Origin: Blastomyces gilchristii SLH14081
Taxonomy: Eukaryota > Ascomycota > Eurotiomycetes > Onygenales > Ajellomycetaceae
Length of the DNA: 64,000 nucleotides
Reading direction: 5' to 3'
NCBI RefSeq assembly: GCF_000003855.2
Contig: NW_003101679.1
Location: 752,417 to 816,416, forward strand
The stretch's first letter is position 1. Every line of letters begins with the position of its first letter. Below the pieces are notes generated by a model. The model made no database searches and was not told where the DNA came from. It saw only the letters and a list, made by a program, of their open reading frames with translations. Of the stretch, positions 1-12,099 are shown piece after piece. Position numbers and translations under genes: made by a program.

Positions 1-1560
1 CAGAATAAGAAACTGAGTGACAGACTCTTTTTTCTTTATAGTAACAAGGGATTTTTCCTCACTGAGATTTTTTATAGATGTAAAGAATTTTTAGTGAGTA
101 TTACTGCAGTGCTGAGCTGATTCTATGAAGTCACTCAGTGAAAGGCTTCACAGATGAAGTCTTAGAGAGAGAGAGATATATAAGAAATCTCATCTCTTAC
201 AGATTCTTTATCTCTATTTCTATCTCTCATATAATCAATAGAGCTAGCAGCTCTTGACTACATATAACTATATAGACTGAAGTTCATGAATACTATTCAT
301 AACTCAGCTTAAATGCTATTATACATTTAATCTCTACATTTTATCTTTCTACTATGAATACTTCTAGTAGTTAACAGTACATATCATGTCAAGCTGCAAA
401 CATCTGAATAATCGCCTGCGAGCACTTATTCTTACACTATCATTGAGTATATTTTTTAAGATTCAAGAATGAGACTGTTCAATACTTTGAGTTATGACTC
501 AGATTTATGAATAATCTCAGGTATACAGTCTCTACTTTTCTACAGATTAATATTAATAATGTTTTCTAATTCACATATATGCACACAGTTATGAATTCAT
601 ATAATATCAAATGAGAATCAATAGCATCACATTCATCACATCAGAATGATGTTTCTAAATGTGAAATCCGCACTATTATGAAATGAGTTAGAGCTGCTCT
701 TTTGAAAGATAATCTCTCTTAGACTGACTATCAGAATTATGAATTTCATGTTTGATCTCATTTAATCTAGTCTCATACATTTCTTAGCATGAATCCCGCT
801 GGGACTAATCATTAAATAAACATGCAAAGTGACTATATATCAGATCTCAAAATGAAACCATGACTTGAAAAAAATGAGAAAGTGATCTCATTTAATTCCA
901 TTTAGTCTCATTCTTGGCATAAAGTTACTATTTTTAGACATTTTAAGGTTTTTTTTAGACTATTTTTAATTTTTTAAAAAGTAACACTTTTTGGTAACAC
1001 TCAAATGAGATTTAAAGTCATTTAAAGCAATAAAAATAATTTAAATTGAGAAGTGAAAATCATGGTCTCATTTGGAAAATGTGACAAGAGTAGACAGTAA
1101 GTTTCACTGGAACAGTATGAGACTACTATCTAATGTTAAAACCGTGTAATGAGATCTGTTGAATTGATAATGAGACTATTAAAAATTCTGGTTCTGATCT
1201 CAGACACGGTCACACAGTCAGTCTAATCTCTCTAAGAAGTTCTGAACAGATGTTCTAGAGACAGTGATTGCAATAATCAATAATACTCTCATATCTACAG
1301 TTCTTTACAACTTGAAATTTTGACTCTCTACTGCAGAGACTTCTGTGATTTCAAGTCTGCATAAGATTTCTTGATATGCACTTACAAATATCTCACTGAA
1401 TGTGAGGCATTTTCACTGATTAAGTGCAGAGGTTTTTGTTCACTTGTATAAATCTCAGTAGTCTGTGAATAAGCTTTCTTTACATGTCAATTTCTATTGT
1501 ATCATTGAATTCAGTGGCACTTTGATATATCATTTATAGCATCTCAAATCTGACAAGATT
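1..1560. other. AT-rich RIP-like decayed repeat DNA, no recognisable gene
   Basis: This stretch has no open frame of useful length. It is dominated by A/T with TG, CA, CT and AG steps, while CC, GG and CG are scarce. It lies directly upstream of the copia reverse transcriptase relic on the same strand, so it probably holds the decayed gag, protease and integrase part of that element, but I could not recognise those domains. A short segment near 405-430 resembles 4672-4698 downstream of the 3' LTR arms, which could mark the end of a 5' LTR; that match is weak. Confidence 0.5.
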
Positions 1561-3533
1561 ATTGTCAGTAGTGATGTGAGATTTCTGATCACTGAAAAAT
1601 CAGTTGTTACATCTATGAAACTCATTAATCATGTTATTGAATCAGTTATCACATCTGTGACACTCATTAATAATACTAGCAAACTGAAACCTGATATTTA
1701 TCTGATTGATGATGAAGATACTTCTGATATTGATGATCTGAATTTCACATAATTGCAGCTCACGAAATCACTGACTACATACACTTCAAGCTCTATTACA
1801 GGTAATCTTTCAAAGTTCTACAAGAATGTCACATCACAGTCAGAGAAGATAGAAGATTATTGAAAGAAGTTCATACAATGTGAGATTACTGATCTGAAGA
1901 GATGTAATACATGAAGTTTAATCTCTAGATCTGATGTTCTAAGAAGTGAACTGATTACTTTAAGTCATTGAGTGTTTCTTGAGAAAGATAGATCTGTAGA
2001 TCTGAATGTTAATTCTGATGATATTCTTAGAAAATCACATTAAGTGATTTGTGATAACTAACTTAAGAAGAGTTCTAGAGAAGAGATCTACACTTCTGTC
2101 ATCACTGATACTGTTAATTGTATTCTTTTTACAATAGCAGTATTTTGTAATTGAACACTTTATCAAGTGAATATAGTGATGATATATCTGCATGAGTGTC
2201 TTACTAAGAAGGTCTATATAAGATAACTCACTGAATTTAAGACAGGTTCACTGAAAACACTTGTCTGCATAGTTGAGAATAGTCTATACAGTCTAGACTC
2301 TGCAGTAAAGATCTGATATAATTACTTAACAGCTCTGTTAAGTAATCTTGAATTTACAGTCAGTATCTATAATCTGATACTCTGATATTATACATTCAGA
2401 TGTCATCTCTATATAATGATTTACATTGACAATCTTAACATTATATCTGAAGTTTCTGAGAATGCTGATTGACTAGTAAGTATACTCAGTGAGAAATTAA
2501 AAGTCAAGAATCTACATCAGTTAACTAAGTATTTAAATATGAAGATCAATTATTCAGACAAGAGAATTGATTTAATACATTATCAATATATTAAATATCT
2601 TATCAAAGATTTCTATCTTGATAATACAGCTGTTATCAGAATATTAATGAAGAATGAATTTCATATTAATAATTTCTCTATATCTGAGAAAGAGACTGAT
2701 TTCATAATTCAGTGATATTAATATGATGTGAGTTACTTATAATATCTTACAGTTAAAACATGTTCTGATATCACTTATACTGTCTCACTACTCACTTAAT
2801 GAAACATTGATTTAATATCTCAATGTTGAAAGACTCTATTACATGTTATACATTATTTGAAAGAGATTATGAATCTGAGCATTTTCTACAGATGCAGCTT
2901 ATATAAGAGACTCATTTCTACTGATCTTTTCATTCTCTCTGATTTCTCTGATGATTTCTATCTACTCTTCAGCTACTCAGATTTTAATTAAGTCAGTTTC
3001 TTGAATAATGATAGAAAATCAACATTCAGCTACATTTTTAAGCTTGCAGATGACCTGATTTCATGACATTCAGTAAAACAATCTTGTATATCTCTAAGTT
3101 TCAATGAGACTGAATATATGACTCTTAGTGAGATGATTCATGAGATAATATGAATTCAGAATCTTATAATTGAGCTTGACTTCATTATTACATCTCTGAT
3201 ACAGATTCTCACTGATAATAAGAGTATCATAGATCTCACAAAGATAACAGTTATTACAGTTTCAAGCAAGTATATTAACACATGTTTCTATTTTTCACAT
3301 TGACAGTTAAATCAGAGAGTCATTGATTTAGAATACATTCTTACTGCTTAGATAACAGTGAATAAACTCACTAAATCTCTAAACACTGTGATATTTGCAT
3401 GATTCATAATTTTGCTAGATCTTACAGGTGTAAAAGTTGAGAATATTTAATTTTACATTTGTATTTAATTTTGACAGACTATCTTGATGATTTGAGTGTT
3501 TTTGTATGTAATTCTTGTTATCTCAAGAGAAGG
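1560..3533 (+). mobile_element. Ty1/copia retrotransposon pol remnant (RT and RNase H), RIP-decayed
   Basis: With stop codons ignored, the plus strand reads as copia pol. At 2161-2223 the frame gives YQVNIVMIYLHECLTKKVYI, the decayed form of the RT block that normally contains DVKTAFL..L.E.VY. The SLYSLDSA block follows at about 2280. IYIDNLNII at about 2418-2444 occupies the YVDD catalytic position, with Asn for the second Asp. The RNase H block lies at about 3060-3240 and contains SLSFNETEYMTLSE and a DNKSIIDL motif. Both conserved Trp codons flanking it (3064-3066 and 3151-3153) read TGA. A short polypurine tract, AAGAGAAGG, at 3525-3533 sits directly before the LTR-like sequence. The element is dead: there are multiple in-frame stops and a damaged active site. 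Confidence 0.8.
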
Positions 3534-4730
3534 TGTTGACCCTTACAGCTGTTGCGGTTAGCAATTCCACTAGATCACGTGACTCACCACTATATTATGT
3601 TCTTGTAGATAGATCTATCAATAGTGTATACAGAAAACTTAACCTCACTAAGTGCGTCACTTGACCTCATTATGTAAGCTGACCTTATAAATGTGGCCCG
3701 TGTCACTACCTGACCTTGCTCAATACATCTTTTCTTGTAATTTGAAATCACTTAATTATTTATCATCAATTCTACAATCAATTCAAAATCAATTTAAAAT
3801 CAATTTAATACTGAAATTATTCTTGAATTTAATAATAAAGTAAGTATTTATATAATTTACACTGAATTGATTATTAACTGATTTTCAATCAATTGTTAAT
3901 TACTTAAATATACAGATTGAATTTATTTTATTACTATAATTAATTAATAATTAATTCAGAATCAATTCAAAATCAATTCAAAATCAATTTAAAATTAATT
4001 TAATACTGAAATTATTCTTGAATTTAATAATAAAGTAAGTATTTATATAATTTACACTGAATTGATTATCAACTGATTTTCAATCAATTATTAATTATTT
4101 AAATATACAGATTGAATTTATTTTATTACTATAATTAATTAACAATTAATTCAGAATCAATTCAAAATCAATTTAAAATCAATTTAATACTAAAATTATT
4201 CTTGAATTTAATAATAAAGTAAGTATTTATATAATTTATACTGAATTGATTATCAACTGATTTTCAATCAATTATTAATTACTTAAATATATAGATTAAA
4301 TCTATTTTTATTACTATAATCAATTCAGAATCAATTCAGAATCAATTTAAAATTAATTTAAAATCAATTATTAAATATTTTTATCTTAATATATTTTAAA
4401 ATTCTGTAAAATATCTCTTTATATTCTATATGAATTTATCTATTCATTTAATTAATTATAAATCAGCTATACATGCTTTGATTGATTGATGAGCTGAATG
4501 AATGAGACTATGAGTGGATTGAAAGATTGAAAGTCAATTACCAACTGATTATTACTGTATTGTGCGAGGTCGGGGTCATGATTATGTAACGAGGTCAAGT
4601 GGCGCACTTAGCGAGGTCAAGTTTTCTGCTTCCTGCTATCAATACAATCTTCAACTATCCTACATTATTACACAATCGCCCGCAAGCTGCTTACTTCATC
4701 TCGTGGTCATTCCATTTCATAACTGGGTTA
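3534..4730 (+). repeat. Candidate 3' LTR of the copia element with inverted arms around an AT-rich core
   Basis: The segment begins with TGTTGACC immediately after a polypurine tract, as expected for an LTR start. About 3631-3690 and 4561-4628 are near-perfect inverted copies of each other: the right arm reads GAGGTCAAGTGGCGCACTTA and the reverse complement of the left arm is the same with two C-to-T or G-to-A changes. The left arm carries the decayed bases. Between the arms is an AT-rich tandem array. The right boundary is uncertain; no clear target duplication was seen. It could instead be an independent foldback element. Confidence 0.5.
3775..4375. repeat. AT-rich tandem repeat array, unit about 185-195 bp
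   Basis: The marker TACTGAAATTATTCTTG recurs at 3809 and 4004, and with one change at 4188, giving spacings of 195 and 184 bp. A partial fourth unit follows at about 4320. Each unit also contains short subrepeats of the type AATCAATT and AAAATCAATT. The array sits between the two inverted arms of the LTR-like segment. Confidence 0.85.
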
Positions 4731-4944
4731 ACAAAAATGCCCACCCTTTAGCTTCTGTTCATTCGAGAAATTCACGCGCCATGGGTCGCTCGCTGATGCG
4801 GCAGTGACCGGAGATGATGGACTTCCTTGGCTCCTCCTCTTTCGCAAAGCAAACCGCGTCAGAAACACCTTCCAACCCACACTGAGGTTGCCGCGCATTC
4901 ACCAGATTTCGGTACCGACCCGCGACCCGAGCCAGTCAAGTTTG

Positions 4945-5720
4945 AACATTAAGACTTAAGCTCATCGTCAAGTTCGGTCCTTGTGTGGTAGTTGAAGAAA
5001 CCCTATGCCTTCATATGCTGCGAAAAACCGTTCCCGAGAAAGTCCCTGTTCCAGAGGTGCACAGCTAGAGAGTGGAAGAGGGTCGCGTGCTTATTTACAT
5101 GGAGCTTATTCACGGAGAAACCTTGCATGATCGATGGGATCATCCAGTGACCAAGGGGAAACATTGATTTGTGCTCAACTGAAGGCGATCATTGCGGTGC
5201 TGCGGCAGCTTCAGCCAGGCCCTTCAGACTCATTCATTCATTGGCATGTGTTGGATGCCAGGAAATCTATATCACCCAATTTGCCTTTGTTTACTGACAA
5301 AAAGTTGTTGGATCCATTACTGGTCGACTTTTACTTGACTGTGTCTTTGAGGCGATGCCATCAGCTGGGCTGTTCATGACTGGTTTTCCACACCACACTG
5401 CCTCAACAGAAACTCCCCGGTTAATTGAAATACAATGACCCCTATCGAGAGTTTTGCCTGATGGTGGAACAATCATGCTCACTTACGGAGACTTGCACCG
5501 CGGCAACATCATAATTTCCCGCACAGATCCGCCGCGTGTCATGGGCGGTACTCAACTCAACAGTGGATGGTATCCCGACTATTGGGAGTATTGCAAGGCT
5601 CTATACCCATCTCATTATAATGGGGATTGGCGCAATACCTGGATACCAAGAATCGTGGAACAGTATCCAGAAGAATTTACTGCGTTCTCGGAATATGTCA
5701 TGCAGATAGGAGCTATATGA
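4945..5720 (+). pseudogene. APH/protein-kinase-like phosphotransferase pseudogene
   Basis: Fragments of a fungal aminoglycoside-phosphotransferase-family protein are spread over three frames. One frame from about 4958 gives LKLIVKFG, then VPVPEV, a TAG stop at 5066-5068, then YMELIHGETLHDRW. A second frame continues from about 5150 with LICAQLKAIIAVLRQLQPG. A third frame, at 5454-5720, gives LTYGDLHRGNIII, which is the HGDLHxxN catalytic loop with Tyr for His, and then SGWYPDYWEYCKALYP. The DWE metal-binding motif before SGWYP is lost. In this family the intact protein phosphorylates small molecules; no substrate can be inferred. Base composition is balanced, unlike the flanking transposons. 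The TGA at 5718-5720 is followed within ten bases by the LINE tail, so the LINE inserted next to the gene's 3' end. Confidence 0.85.
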
Positions 5721-5799
5721 GTAGAAGTTATTATTATTATTATTCTTCAATTATAGATGTATGCAGTCAGAGACTATGACATCTACCTGAGAACTTTAG

Positions 5800-8700
5800 T
5801 TCTCAGGGTTTTTTCTATGTCTGTAAAGTTAACTATTGTACATTCATCAATTTCAGATATGCAAAATCAGAAAATTCCAGCCCAGAATACAAAAACTGTT
5901 TACAAATTGCAGTGTTTTAACATCTTTTGATACTTTGAAACCATTTGACAATATCATGACAAAAGAAAAGAGAGAAAGAACACAGTCTCAAAGATAGACA
6001 TATTAAATAGATAGATAGAAAGAAATTGAAAGAAAAAGATACAGAAAAAGATAAAGTAAAGAGAGACTATAATAAAACAAATTATTAAAAGAGAGTGTAT
6101 AGCTGTTTTAACAGACTATATCTGATTGATTTCCTTCTCTTCATATTCAGATAATTCTGAATTTAGTCATTTTCTTGTAGCTGCTTGAGTTTCTGATAGA
6201 AAGTCTATTAAGTATTTAATTCCTGTCTCAGTTGAGAATAAGAATCTTATATTTAATTGATTTAAATTATACTTCTCTTTCAATCTGGCTCTGAGACTAT
6301 TGTATAATGCACAGTACATTATAATATACTCAGAATTCTCATTTGTATTGCAGAATGAGCATTCTATTGAGTCAAATCTATCATCAAATCTTTGTATATA
6401 AGATTTGAAATAGCCATGTTCTAGTTTCAGCTGTATTATAGATGAGAATATTTTCTTTTTACATTTAATTGAACAAGATTTTCACTTGAGTTTTATTTCA
6501 AATCTTGAATAATGTATACTCTTCTTTTATTTCTGCCAGCTTTTATTTCACTTGTCTAAATAAGATTCTTTTATTTTTCTCTTTATAAAAGACTAGGATA
6601 TAATTTTTTGAATAGATCTGCTTAATTCTGCACTCTTTTTTACAGCTGAATCAGCTAATTCATTATCATGAATATTCATATAAGCAGAAACTTAGTGTAG
6701 ATGAATTCTCAGCTTTGATATTCTTCTTTTTTGAATTTTTAAAACAGAGTTTAAGATCAGTTCAAGATTCATTTGATTATTATAAATCTGACTATTTCTA
6801 AGTCTTTTTAAAGCAGCTTGACTATCAGAGAATATTCATATCTCTTTTAAACAATTTTCTCTTTTATAAGATTTTATTTCAATGAGTTTGAAAGCTTTCA
6901 CTATTATAAATAGTTCAGCATCAAAGACTTCATATTCAGAGTCTAGATTTCAGAAATCTGAGATAAAATTAATATTATCTTCAGTATAAGCAATGTCTGT
7001 GTCTAATTTATTCAAGTTCTCATTTTTTGAGTTATCTGAATAAATCAGAATAGAGTCTTTTATATTAATTGTAGAAATTCTCTTCAAATACTGTTCATAT
7101 TCTTTCTCTTTTAATAGTTCACTTATTTATAAGTCTATAAGAGATTCAAGCTTTTTTCTCCAGAGAGATAACTTCTCATGATCAACTTTTTCAATATTTA
7201 AAGAAGAAAATTAATTTTTAATCAGAGAGTATAGTCTGTACAGTTGAGAAGACATTTTCTTTAAAGAATTATTTTCATTTCAATCAAGAAATCTATTTCA
7301 ATCCAGTTCATTTTCAGAGTTAATTAATAGAAATGAAGAAGAGACTCTTTCTCTGATTATATGATTTAAGCTCATCTTTACAACTCTCAGAGCATAGTTT
7401 ATACAGGCCTTTTCAAATCTAATAGCAGGAGAAGGAATTGAAGCTTCAATTTTCATTACTTTAATAGAAGATGATTTAAATGCTCTCAGAATTCTTCTCA
7501 AGACTCTGTTTTACAGACTTTGAAAGAGTTCAGTGAAATTCTCTTGATTATTTTATCAAACTTGAACTTCATAATCAGCTACTGATGTAATACAGGCTAT
7601 ATATAACTGTCTCATAGCCTGGAAGAATAGATCTCTCTCTGTATTTAATAGTCTGATTATGTTGTTTAATAGTCTTTCTGCCTTGACAGTTCTTTGTTAA
7701 ATGTGATATTTAAAGTTCAACTTGGAGTTTAATCATACTTCTAATCATTTGACATTTACACTGGGTTTAATCTCACTATTTAAAAGAGTTAGAGATAGTT
7801 CTTTCTCATTGAATCTAGAAAAGAAATAAATTAACTCAGTTTTATTCATATTAAATTGAATTTAATTGATATCTGCTCTAACAAAGATTTTCTTTGCAGC
7901 TTCTTCAATTACTTTCAAATTCTCTTTGATAGTTTTTGAGCTGTAGACTAGATCAATATCATTCATATAACTCAGAGATCACACTATTCTCATATTTCTA
8001 TTTTTGAATAGATATACAGTGTATATTGCAAATAAAATGAGTGAGATTGAAGATCTCTGTGATACTTCTATTTTTATCTCAGTCTTGTCTTATTTCATTC
8101 CATCAAAGAAGAGTTGTATAATTCTTTTAGATATAAAACAGTTAACTCATTTTATTAGAGAAAGTGACAGTTTTAATATCTTCAATATCTGAATTAACTT
8201 TGACTTTGAAACATGATTAAATGCTTCTTTTATATCAATAAAAACTGCAGTTGAGATCAGACTCTCATACTTTGCTATTTGAATATCATAAACAACTGAG
8301 AGAACAGTGTCAATTGCAGAACACTGTTTTCTATCTCTCATTTATTCACTGAACAAAAGAGAATCATCTATAGAGCTTATAAAAGATAGTTAAGTAGCTA
8401 TTATCTTTTCTAAAACCTTTTCTAGACAGTTCAATAGAGATATTACTCTATATGACTTAGAAATTGAAGTTTTTCTATTAGGTTTTGCAAGAATCACTCC
8501 AGAGGCTTCTCTTCAGCATTCAGAATGATATTCATTTTTCAAGAGATTGAAAAAGAGCTCAAAATATTCATTCTTTAAGTAGAAATATGTATTTTGAATA
8601 ATCAAGTGATTAATTGAATCAGAACCTGCAGCAGTTTTAACAGAACTTGAGAAGATAGCTGACTCTAATTCATCTTATGTAAGATCAGGTCATTTTCAGT

Positions 8701-10078
8701 CATTTTCATCAATGTAGTTGAGAAGTGATATATTCTCTTTCTCTGAATCTGAATCTGAATCTGGTGAGTTCTGAAAGAGAATTCTTATAAAAGCTTGATA
8801 TTTTTTCTTAAAAGAGTTTGCTGTATGTAATTCATTCTGAAACTCATATTCTAGAGCTGAAAGTTTTGCTACACTTCTTGTTTTAGTATAGTTAAAAGCT
8901 TTAAAAACTTCCTTTTCTTATGCTTCTTCAAGAAATTTATTCCAGCAGTCTGTTTTAGCTCTTTTAATATCTGAAAAATATTCATTTCTGACAGCTTTGA
9001 ACTCTTTATCAGATATTATATCATTCTTTCAATCTCTTCTAGCAGTAGCTAATTCTTTTCTTTTAGATAAGATATTCTCATTTCATCAAGGTTTTGAATA
9101 CTCAGAAGATTTTCTTTTTGAAATATTATCTCTAACACTTGTTAGAATAATAGATATAATAAACTTCACTCTATTCTCAAGCATTTCATTTGAGATATCT
9201 TGATCAGAATTTCAATATAGCTCATTCTGTCTTTCAGATTTTAACAGTTTTATACTTTCTTCAACTGCTTTTCAATCAGCTTTTTCAAAGTTATACTGAT
9301 TAGAGAGAAGAGGATTTTCACTCATTTATTTTTCACTCAGTTCAATATCAAATTGAATAATCTCATGACCTGATTCTGATGTGTCATTTGAATCAATAAA
9401 TCAGTTTACAAGTCTTCTTTTCATTAGATTTTGTGACATGAAAGTTAGATCTATAATAGACTTCTGTTTCATGTCTTTTCTAAAGAATGTTTATTGATCA
9501 GACTTATTAATCAAATCTATTAAATGCTCAAAGATTCATTCAATCAGATTATCAGCTCTCACTGCTCTCTTACATTCTGAATTTCATCAGAGATGATGTG
9601 TATTGAAATCTTCTACAATTATAGAGTTTCTTGATGAAGTTATGTTCAGAAATTCTCTATCAATTGTCCAGATATTGTTATTTTTCTTCAATGACTTTTC
9701 ATTATAGATATTTATGAGCTGTATAGTATTAAACTCATTTTCTTTATCTATAATATCACTCACCAGAATATCAGAGTCAGACATGATATTAAATCTTAGA
9801 TTAAATTGATATCTTGATCTCTTTCTTTCATAGATCACTACTCTTGACTTTATCTCAGACTTTTGAGATAAAAAGCAGTAGTAGCTTGAATGAGAAATGA
9901 CATATTTTTGCTCAGCATCAAAATTCGGCTTCTGAAGTAGTATAAAATCAACTTTTTATTCAAATGTAATTTGAAGATATGAATAAATGCAATTTGAGTT
10001 TCTATTCACATTATTTTGAATAAATGTGATTTTTGAAGAGTTTTTAAACTTTTTTTGTTGTTTTTATTGTATATTCAT
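5800..10078 (-). pseudogene. LINE ORF2 (endonuclease, reverse transcriptase, RNase H), decayed
   Basis: The endonuclease region is at about 9840-9580 and contains IIVEDFNTHHL, the decayed form of the (G)DFNxHH motif, followed by two consecutive TGA codons (9589-9584) at the conserved WW. A second WW pair, after YSKP, is also TGA TGA (9083-9088). The reverse transcriptase has KTAAGSDSI (about 8640), FIDIKEAFNHVSK (motif A, about 8248-8205) and a damaged motif C reading SYMNDIDLVY (about 7970). The RNase H region has YSDNS (about 7045), FSDSQAALKRL (about 6820) and HDNELADSAV (about 6655). The domain order EN-RT-RH supports a Tad1/I-like clade. Confidence 0.85.
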
Positions 10079-10169
10079 ACTAAAAGAGAGTAGAGAAGAA
10101 TCTAATCACTATCATCAGATAGTAGATTATAACTGTTCTGAAAAGTAGAAATCTCAACTGCTTATATTA

Positions 10170-11706
10170 TATCTAGTTTATCACCAGAGTCATTTCTCAA
10201 TTCTCTAATCTTAACAGAAGTTTGAGAATTCAAATTCTGTTTACATTTTGCTGGAGAATTGAAGTTTGAAGACTTAGATAATTAAGAGTTTCTTCTTTTT
10301 GAGCTTGCAGTTATGAGTTTACTGGCTTGACTCTTCTCTTCAGTTCTAGATTGACTTTGAGCTTCATCTTTTCTTCAGTTCTTTTGAGTTCTAGAAGTAA
10401 ACATACATTCTTTTGAGCTAGATGCATGTTTTTCTTTGCAATTAGAGCACTTAAGCAGAGTATGTTAACAAATTTCATCTCTTTTTGAGCATGTTTCATA
10501 TTTATGCTTACTAGTTTTGTGATCTCTGGCACAGAATGCACATTTTGAGTCTCTAAAACATGAGATTGCAAAGTGTTCATATCTTTGACAGTTTGAACAC
10601 TGTGTTTGAGCTTTGAGATTCATTCTTGAGTCTTTGTATTCATGAACTCTCATTTTCAAACCTGCTACTCTTACTTCAGAGATCTTTGACTGTTCAAGTG
10701 TTTTTATATATACTAGAACAGAGGCATTTCTCCTGCTTTGTCTGAACTCAATTGAATTTAGTTATACAGGCTTCTTTCTCAGTTGAATGAAGTTGTATTC
10801 TTTCAATTCATTTTTGAGAAGTAGCATTTCTTCTTCACAGTCAAAAATTTCAACTGAAATATTATGAAGAATGAATTTGTCCCACTTTTCATCTCTTTCA
10901 GATAGAATTGTTGTGTTTAGTAATGATTCTACTGCTGACTTTCAGAGATTCTCATTCTGAATAAGGAATTCAGCACTGAATTCAGGCATTATAGTCAGAA
11001 TGATGAAGTTTTCAAAGAATAATGACTTAATTGAAGCTATAACTGATTTTTAAACTTCAATATCAGTCATCAACTGAGAAAAGAACTGCTGATTAATTTC
11101 ATTTCTGATTTTGAAAATGAGATTTGAGTTTAGCTTGTTTCTTTGCAGAATGTCCTGGTTTGAGACTTTGAGAATAAGTCTTCTATTTCTGAAGATTTGA
11201 AAGTTTTTCTCTTTTTGCATTTTCTTTTTCACTTTTCTATGAATAGAGACATGAGCAGTATTCTTCTCAGTTTTCTCAGGATTTTGAGCAGGTTTTGAGA
11301 CAGCAGGTTTAGAGACAGCAGATTCAGCTGCTTGAGCATATGTTTTCTTCTGATTCAAAGAAGAAGAAGAAGTAGAAAGAAAGGAAGAAGAAGAGCAAGA
11401 TGAAGAGTCAGTGATTGTACTAGGAATTTTCAAGGTTTTTTGAACTGTGTTTGAGATTTCAAGTTTGAACTTGATCATCTTCTGTAGTTGTCTAGTCTGA
11501 GCATGAAGAATTAACAGAACTTCTTCATTCATCTCACTCAGACACTGCTTTTCAAGAATCTTGCTTGCTTTTTCAAGTTCCTGTATTTCAAGAACTTGTT
11601 ATTTCTCTATTTCTTCTTTCTTTCTTCTCTTCAGAATTTCAATCTCAGAAATAGCATTTGAGAAAGCATCTTTTTCCACATCAACTGAGTGTATTTTTGA
11701 ACTCAT
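10170..11706 (-). pseudogene. LINE ORF1 (Gag-like, CCHC zinc knuckles), decayed
   Basis: The frame starts with ATG at 11706-11704 (MSSKIHSVDVEKD). It has a coiled-coil-like Glu/Lys-rich N-terminus and one early TAA, then a Ser-rich and Ala/Lys-rich linker (11050-11532). At about 10620-10480 there is a C-x2-C-x4-H-x4-C knuckle (CSNCQRYEHFAISC) followed by CAFCARDHKTSKH; a third knuckle, C-x2-C-x4-H-x5-C, follows after a stop. Three tandem knuckles at the C-terminus of ORF1 are typical of Tad1/CRE/I-type LINEs, where the protein binds the RNA template. Not functional as it stands. Confidence 0.8.
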
Positions 11707-11716
11707 TGTTTTCACT

Positions 11717-11797
11717 CAATGAAAAGTTGGTCAGACTGTTTCAATTGAGATATTTCTAAGTCTGTTTTCAATTGAAAAGTTGGTCAGACTGTTTCAA
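11717..11797. repeat. Direct repeat pair at the LINE 5' end
   Basis: GAAAAGTTGGTCAGACTGTT occurs at 11721 and again at 11774, so the spacing is 53 bp; flanking bases also match (11717-11744 and 11769-11797). It lies immediately upstream of the ORF1 start. Tandem 5' units in LINEs often carry the internal promoter, which is an inference here. Confidence 0.75.
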
Positions 11798-12099
11798 AAG
11801 AAGAATAAAAGACTTTTATGTATAAAACACCTGATTTTTTTCACACTAGTTCAGTAACTAGGTTAGATTTTTGAAGAGAATCTAATAAACTAAAATTGAT
11901 TTTTAAGATAAATCAATAAAATCTTTACAATCTCTTTCTTGAGATACAGTGAGGAAAAGTATGATATCAATTGATAATAAATCAGATGATATGACAGTTT
12001 TTGAGAGAAAAACTGACAAAAAATAAATCAATTTTTTGCAGAGAAATTGATTAAAACTATTCAATTTTATTCTAAATCATTCAATTCTTCTCACACAAC

